Positions 61,519 through 64,000 of a DNA stretch of 64,000 nucleotides are shown here, one piece after another. The notes below the pieces were generated by a model. The model ran no database searches and was not told the origin of the DNA. It was given only the letters and a program-made list of their open reading frames with translations. The first letter of the stretch is position 1. Each line of letters begins with the position of its first letter. Made by a program: the position numbers and the translations under genes. Location: the NCBI GenBank assembly GCA_965268275.1, contig OZ254168.1:186001-250000 (forward strand), given 5' to 3'. Origin of the DNA: AAA044-D11 sp965268275 (GTDB lineage: Bacteria > Actinomycetota > Actinomycetes > Nanopelagicales > Nanopelagicaceae).

Positions 61519-62841
61519 ATGGCTCTCTTTGGCACTGATGGTGTCAGAGGTGTCGCAAATGTTGATCTCACCGCAGAACTAGCTCTCGATTTAGCAGTTG
61601 CTGCTGCGCATGTATTAGGCGAAGTTGGTGCAATCTCCAAGAATCGTCCTAAAGCAATTGTTGGCCAAGACTCTCGTGCATCTGGTGAATTTCTAGAAGC
61701 AGCGATTGTTGCTGGTTTAGCAAGTGCCGGCGTAGATGTTTATAAAGTTGGCGTTCTTCCGACACCAGCCATCGCACATTTAGTTGCATCAAGTGGCGCA
61801 GATCTTGGCGTAATGATTAGCGCTTCACATAATCCAATGCCAGATAACGGAATTAAATTCTTCGCTAAAGGTGGTGGAAAATTAGATGACGCTCTAGAAC
61901 TCGCAATTGAATCCTGGCTAAATGAGCCATGGGATCGACCTGTAGGCCGCGATGTGGGCCGAGTAATCGTTGATGAATCAGCAGCCGAAAGATATATCTA
62001 TCACTTGCTCTCTTCGCTTTCAGTGAATTTATCTGGAATTAAAGTAGTTGTTGATTGTGCAAATGGCGCAGCATCAGAAGTTGCACCTGAAGTTTATGCA
62101 CGTGCTGGAGCTGAAGTTGTTGCTATTTCAAATCAGCCCAATGGCTTGAACATTAATGATAATTGTGGGTCTACTCACCTCGATAATTTGATAGCAGAAG
62201 TAAAGAGACACGGCGCTGATTTAGGGATTGCTCATGATGGCGATGCCGATCGATGTCTAGCAATTGATGCAGATGGAAATTTGATTGATGGCGATTATAT
62301 TTTGGCGATTTTGGCCAAGGAATTTAAAGTCCAAACCGTTGTCGGAACTGTAATGACTAACCTTGGATTCATAAAGGCGATGACCGAAACCGGAATTGCA
62401 TTTGAAAAGACACCGGTAGGCGATCGTTATGTTTTAGAAAATATGTTGGCTAACGGACACAAGCTTGGCGGCGAACAATCTGGCCACATAATTATGAGAG
62501 ATTTTGCAAATACTGGTGATGGTTTACTAACAGCGCTTCAACTCATGTCCGTCATGGCAAAGTCTAAGAAATCTCTAAAAGAACTTGCAAAAATTATGGT
62601 TCGTTTCCCACAAGTATTGATAAATGTCGATGGGGTAAATAAAGCAAATCTCACAACCTCAAAAGCGATTGCTGCTGCAATCGGAGATAATGAATCAAAG
62701 CTCGGAGCAAATGGTCGAATTTTGCTACGCGCATCAGGGACTGAACCTTTGGTAAGAGTTATGGTGGAAGCCGAGAGCGAGGTTGTGGCTGGCGAAATCG
62801 CTCAGAAACTAGCAACGCTAGTAAGATTAGAACTCTCTTAA
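61519..62841 (+). CDS. glmM: Phosphoglucosamine mutase
   Basis: GlmM (440 residues) converts glucosamine-6-phosphate to glucosamine-1-phosphate for peptidoglycan. MALFGTDGVRGVAN, the phosphoserine loop ISASHNPMPDNGIKFF (S103), the Mg loop DGDADRC and the sugar/phosphate loops GGEQSGH and RASGTEPLVRVM are present. Located after rplM-rpsI, as in other actinobacteria. No strong Shine-Dalgarno. glmS, the preceding pathway step, is next. Confidence 0.96.
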   Translation: MALFGTDGVRGVANVDLTAELALDLAVAAAHVLGEVGAISKNRPKAIVGQDSRASGEFLEAAIVAGLASAGVDVYKVGVLPTPAIAHLVASSGADLGVMISASHNPMPDNGIKFFAKGGGKLDDALELAIESWLNEPWDRPVGRDVGRVIVDESAAERYIYHLLSSLSVNLSGIKVVVDCANGAASEVAPEVYARAGAEVVAISNQPNGLNINDNCGSTHLDNLIAEVKRHGADLGIAHDGDADRCLAIDADGNLIDGDYILAILAKEFKVQTVVGTVMTNLGFIKAMTETGIAFEKTPVGDRYVLENMLANGHKLGGEQSGHIIMRDFANTGDGLLTALQLMSVMAKSKKSLKELAKIMVRFPQVLINVDGVNKANLTTSKAIAAAIGDNESKLGANGRILLRASGTEPLVRVMVEAESEVVAGEIAQKLATLVRLELS

Positions 62842-62871
62842 CTCTCCTAAATTAACGAAGGAGCTTTTTCT

Positions 62872-64000
62872 ATGTGTGGCATTGTTGGTTACACCGGCAA
62901 AGAACTCGCACTTGCTCCAGTTTTAGAAGGACTACGCAAACTCGAATATCGCGGGTATGACTCTGCCGGAATTGCGCTCATAACTGGCGCCGGTGAAAAA
63001 CTTTGGATTGAAAAACGCGCCGGAAAATTGGGAAATCTAGAAGAGATCTTGGGAGATAAAACTCCAAATTCGCATAGCGGAATCGGCCACACGAGATGGG
63101 CTACACATGGCGGACCTACAGATGCGAATGCACATCCACATTTAGATAACGAAGGAAAATTAGCGGTAATTCATAATGGAATTATTGAAAATTACCTAGA
63201 GCTTCGCCAGCAGCTAGAAAAAGCTGGACATACATTTAAATCTGAGACAGATAGCGAATCTGTTGCGCATCTATTAAGTGATTCACGCAAAAAACACGGT
63301 GGTAATTTAGCCGCTGCGATGCGTGAAGTATGCCAACTTCTGCGAGGCTCTTTTACATTGCTTGCAATCCACAGCGATCAACCAGGGCGTATCGTCGGAG
63401 CCCGCAGAAATTCACCGTTGGTCGTTGGTGTTGGTGTTGGTGAGAACTTCCTGGCTTCAGATGTATCGGCATTTATCTCACACACCAAGCGTGCACTAGA
63501 ACTTGGGCAAGATGAAGTCGCAGATATTACTGCAGATGAAATCATCATCACAAATCTTGCTGGAAAAGTTCTGCCACATAATGAATATGAAATTTCCTGG
63601 GATGCAAGTGCGGCCGAGCGTGGTGGATTTGAGCATTTCATGCTTAAGGAAATTTTCGAGCAACCAAAAGCGATTGCTGACACCTTACTGGGACGAATTT
63701 CTGGCCTGGGAAGTGATGTAACAAAGGGAATTGATTTAAAGGATATAGATAAAGTTGTAATCATTGCTTGCGGAACGGCTTACCACGCAGGTTTAGTCGG
63801 GAAATATGCAATTGAGAAATGGGCAAACATTGCTGTTGATGTTGAACTCGCATCTGAATATCGCTATCGCGAGCCGAGCGTTAATAAGAAAACTTTGTTG
63901 ATTCCAATTTCACAATCAGGTGAAACTATGGACACCTTGATGGCAATGAGATATGCCAAAGAGAAGGGCGCAAAGGTATTTTCAGTTTGTAATACAAATG
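62872..64000 (+). CDS. glmS: Glutamine-fructose-6-phosphate aminotransferase (5' part)
   Basis: The gene runs off the window end, with 376 codons visible. GlmS makes glucosamine-6-phosphate from fructose-6-phosphate and glutamine, feeding GlmM. The N-terminal nucleophile C2 (MCGIVGYTG), the glutaminase blocks GHTRWATHG and HNGIIENY, and the start of the isomerase domain (IACGTAYHAG, PISQSGET) are intact. An AAGGAG box lies just upstream. 30 bases after glmM, so probably one operon. Confidence 0.96.
   Translation, partial: MCGIVGYTGKELALAPVLEGLRKLEYRGYDSAGIALITGAGEKLWIEKRAGKLGNLEEILGDKTPNSHSGIGHTRWATHGGPTDANAHPHLDNEGKLAVIHNGIIENYLELRQQLEKAGHTFKSETDSESVAHLLSDSRKKHGGNLAAAMREVCQLLRGSFTLLAIHSDQPGRIVGARRNSPLVVGVGVGENFLASDVSAFISHTKRALELGQDEVADITADEIIITNLAGKVLPHNEYEISWDASAAERGGFEHFMLKEIFEQPKAIADTLLGRISGLGSDVTKGIDLKDIDKVVIIACGTAYHAGLVGKYAIEKWANIAVDVELASEYRYREPSVNKKTLLIPISQSGETMDTLMAMRYAKEKGAKVFSVCNTN

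Overview
The window is a chromosomal segment of a streamlined, fairly low-GC member of the Actinomycetota, most like the free-living freshwater acI lineage ('Ca. Planktophila'/'Ca. Nanopelagicus' type). Three things point there: the order rpmG-hadA-hadB-murB-aspC-tRNA-Trp-secE-nusG-rplK-rplA, which is typical of actinobacteria; the actinobacterial forms of NusG, RpoB, RpoC and S14; and tight gene packing with many ATGA/TAATG overlaps and visibly A+T-rich wobble positions. Base composition was judged by eye, not computed, and the lineage is an inference.

Region 1 (1-7.0 kb): the 3' end of an FAD-dependent oxidoreductase, a short-chain dehydrogenase, an AHL-lactonase-like metallo-hydrolase, and a complete branched-chain amino acid type ABC importer (livH-livM-livG-livF-livK, minus strand) with a clear promoter.

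Region 2 (7.0-17.1 kb): a psiE-like gene, then a sugar ABC importer (binding protein, double ATPase, permease) and a divergent set of catabolic genes. Together the enzymes make up a full non-phosphorylative L-fucose (6-deoxyhexose) route: aldose 1-dehydrogenase (AKR), lactonase, L-fuconate dehydratase, 2-keto-3-deoxy-L-fuconate dehydrogenase (SDR) and 2,4-diketo-3-deoxy-L-fuconate hydrolase (FAH family), giving pyruvate and L-lactate. An extra 2-hydroxyacid dehydrogenase sits in the operon. No regulator gene is present in the cluster.

Region 3 (17.1-23.3 kb): msrB and a FUSC-like membrane protein, diverging from a 51-bp gap; tRNA-Thr, tRNA-Met and rpmG; two MaoC-type dehydratase subunits (hadAB); an unrecognised glycosyltransferase-like protein; murB; an aspartate aminotransferase; tRNA-Trp.

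Region 4 (23.3-62.9 kb): the information-processing core. It holds secE-nusG-rplK-rplA, rplJ-rplL (with an L10-leader-like attenuator), rpoB-rpoC, rpsL-rpsG-fusA-tuf, the S10 and spc operons through secY-adk-map, infA-rpmJ-rpsM-rpsK-rpsD-rpoA-rplQ-truA, an ABC-F protein, and rplM-rpsI. Two non-conserved insertions interrupt it: a hypothetical secreted or anchored protein plus a TrhA/hemolysin-III gene between rpoC and rpsL, and a YtcJ-type amidohydrolase on the opposite strand between map and infA. The window ends with glmM and the first 1129 bases of glmS.

Several RNA-level control elements are visible: intrinsic terminators after rplL and rpoC, an L10 leader with terminator, an L1-site-like structure before rplA, and a potential pseudoknot leader before rpsM. 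Five genes have a -10-like hexamer 6-7 nt before the start codon and no Shine-Dalgarno sequence, as expected for leaderless transcripts. No CRISPR array, insertion sequence, prophage or pseudogene was seen. No gene-free stretch exceeds 300 bases; the longest (about 293 bases, 35878-36170) holds the str-operon promoter and leader.
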